From Sphingomonas sp. 8AM (GTDB taxonomy: Bacteria; Pseudomonadota; Alphaproteobacteria; Sphingomonadales; Sphingomonadaceae), in NCBI RefSeq assembly GCF_902506455.1, contig NZ_LR733844.1, forward strand, positions 889,268-953,267: DNA of 64,000 bases, given 5' to 3'. The position numbers and the translations under genes are program-made. This document shows positions 62,728 through 64,000 of this stretch, in pieces. Below the pieces are notes generated by a model, which did no database searches, had not been told where the DNA came from, and saw nothing but the letters and a program-made list of their open reading frames with translations. How positions within the stretch are numbered: the stretch's first letter is position 1; each line of letters opens with the position of its first letter.

Positions 62728-64000
62728 CTAGGCGGAAGCGCGCTCAACCCGTGCGACGAAGAACCCGTCGCATCCACCGACCGTTTCGAGCGTGCCGGGG
62801 AGGGTGCGGACCCAGCCTTCGGGCTCGGGCGCGATGCCCTCGGGCAATTCGCCCGCCGCCGGCGCCCGGATCGTGAAGTCCGGGTGATCGCGAAGGAAGC
62901 GCTCGATCTGCGCCTCGCCTTCCTCGGGCTCGAGCGAGCAGGTCGCGTAGACGAGCGTCCCGCCCGGCGCGACCCAGCCGGCGGCGCGATCGAGAATCCG
63001 CGCCTGTAGCAGCGCCATTTCGGCGACGATCCCGCCGTGTGCGCGGTGCAGCACGTCGGGATGGCGGCGAAAGATGCCGGTGGCGCTGCACGGCGCGTCG
63101 ACCAGCACCGCCTGCGCGGGCGCGTCCGGCGCCCATTTCAGCACGTCGGCGATCGCGATCTCGAACGCGAGTCCGGTGCGCTCGCGATTGTTGCGAAGTC
63201 GCGCGGCGCGACTCTCCGACATATCGATCGCGAGCACCTGCCATCCGGCGGCGGCCAGCTGGAGCGTCTTCCCGCCCGGCGCGGCGCACAGGTCGAGCGC
63301 GGTACCGGTGCCGCGCCCGATCAACCGCGCCGGTATCGAGGCGGCGAGGTCCTGCACCCACCATTCGCCCGCGTCGTAGCCGGGGAGCGTGGCCACATCG
63401 CTACCCGCCGGCACCCGCGCGTGCGCGGGGGCAAGCGTGGTCGCATCGGGCGGCACCCTGGTGGCATCGGCATAGCTGAGGTCGATTGGCGGCGGGGCGG
63501 CGATGGCGCGGGCGGCAGCCGCGGCGGCCACGTCGCCCCAATTGGAGCGCCAGCGTTCCGCAACCGCCGCGGGCAGCGTCGGCACCTCGGGCAGACGCGC
63601 GTCCCCGCGCATCAGCGTGCCGAAGACGCCATGCACCAGCTTGCGCGGGCCGCCGTCGACCAGCGGCAGCACGGTGGCGATGGCGGCGTGCGGCGGGGTG
63701 CCGAGGCCGAGCGCCTGCGCCAGCGCGATACGCAACGCGCTGCGCGCCTTGGCATCGTCGGGCAGCCGCTGGCGGGTCGCCGAATCGATCAGCGCGTCGA
63801 GATCGGGGAGCCAGCGCAACGTCTCGGCGGCGATCGCGTGGGCGAGCCCGCGGTCGGGGCCGCCGACCAAGGCGCGCGTGGCATGCGCCAGCGCCGATTC
63901 GAGCGGCTCGCCACGGCGCAGCACCGCGTCGAGCAGGCGCAGTGCCGCACGGCGCGGCGCGGTGCCGAGCGGTTCGGGGCCACCCGGGGCGGGGCGTGGT
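62728..64000 (-). CDS. rsmB: 16S rRNA m5C967 methyltransferase RsmB-like (N-terminus cut off)
   Basis: The frame is open to the window end, so the start is missing; about 424 residues are visible. The first part is a NusB-like RNA-binding domain (RRAALRLLDAVLRRGEPLE). The methyltransferase has SAM motif DLCAAPGGKTLQ, motif IV DAPCSATGIFRRHPD with one catalytic Cys, and motif VI YATCSLEPEE with the second. It leads the rsmB-rpe-heparinase-purH block. Confidence 0.93.
   Translation of the reverse strand, partial: PRPAPGGPEPLGTAPRRAALRLLDAVLRRGEPLESALAHATRALVGGPDRGLAHAIAAETLRWLPDLDALIDSATRQRLPDDAKARSALRIALAQALGLGTPPHAAIATVLPLVDGGPRKLVHGVFGTLMRGDARLPEVPTLPAAVAERWRSNWGDVAAAAAARAIAAPPPIDLSYADATRVPPDATTLAPAHARVPAGSDVATLPGYDAGEWWVQDLAASIPARLIGRGTGTALDLCAAPGGKTLQLAAAGWQVLAIDMSESRAARLRNNRERTGLAFEIAIADVLKWAPDAPAQAVLVDAPCSATGIFRRHPDVLHRAHGGIVAEMALLQARILDRAAGWVAPGGTLVYATCSLEPEEGEAQIERFLRDHPDFTIRAPAAGELPEGIAPEPEGWVRTLPGTLETVGGCDGFFVARVERASA

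Overview
The window looks like chromosomal housekeeping DNA from a Sphingomonas-like alphaproteobacterium (Sphingomonadaceae). The GC content is very high. There is an RNase D-lptC-lptA-lptB-rpoN block, a glycine-rich double cold-shock protein, an rsmB-rpe-heparinase-purH block, and three genes of the 'ligase-associated' DNA-damage set. These calls rest on reading the proteins and gene order; no database search was possible. Genes lie on both strands with short gaps. I see no insertion sequence, prophage, integrase, plasmid function or CRISPR array.

Layout. 1-16.8 kb: dienelactone hydrolase end, FtsK, UbiH-type hydroxylase, repair genes (PdeM, Lhr-type helicase, exonuclease) mixed with an M20 peptidase and a two-motif retropepsin, then S10 and DUF885 hydrolases, RlmE and Ppx/GppA. 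16.9-22.5 kb: tRNA-Gln(CTG), a GH43 glycosidase behind a xyl-box-like operator, a frameshifted serine acetyltransferase, a C26 amidotransferase, a small lipoprotein and a MATE exporter. 22.5-28 kb: rpoN, lptB, lptA, lptC, RNase D, and the cold-shock protein divergent from them. 28-41 kb: RF3, MgtE, cyclophilin, a LysR regulator, a candidate small RNA, CDC48 ATPase, MFS exporter, methyltransferase, S41 peptidase, lipoprotein, glutaminyl cyclase. 41-51 kb: amtB and glnK behind a sigma-54 promoter, DUF2007 and PPOX proteins, O-antigen ligase-like and acyltransferase genes, TldD, a CHCC zinc protein, an ABC ATPase, a DUF1080 protein. 51-64 kb: NadB, a beta-lactamase-fold lipoprotein, PolA, a flippase, PurH, a heparinase II/III protein, Rpe and RsmB (cut by the window end).

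Functional links. LptC, LptA and LptB belong to the lipopolysaccharide export machine. RpoN made from the same block should drive the -24/-12 promoter in front of glnK-amtB 19 kb away. The O-antigen ligase-like protein, acyltransferase and flippase suggest cell-surface glycan work, though they are not in one operon. The DNA-repair trio has lost, or keeps elsewhere, its partner ATP-dependent ligase.

Most gaps above 100 bases hold short inverted repeats from at least four recurring families. The clearest anomalies are the one-base frameshift in the serine acetyltransferase gene (about 19476-19478), the missing ligase, a sRNA-like transcript unit at 33122-33196, and the two promoter or operator matches.
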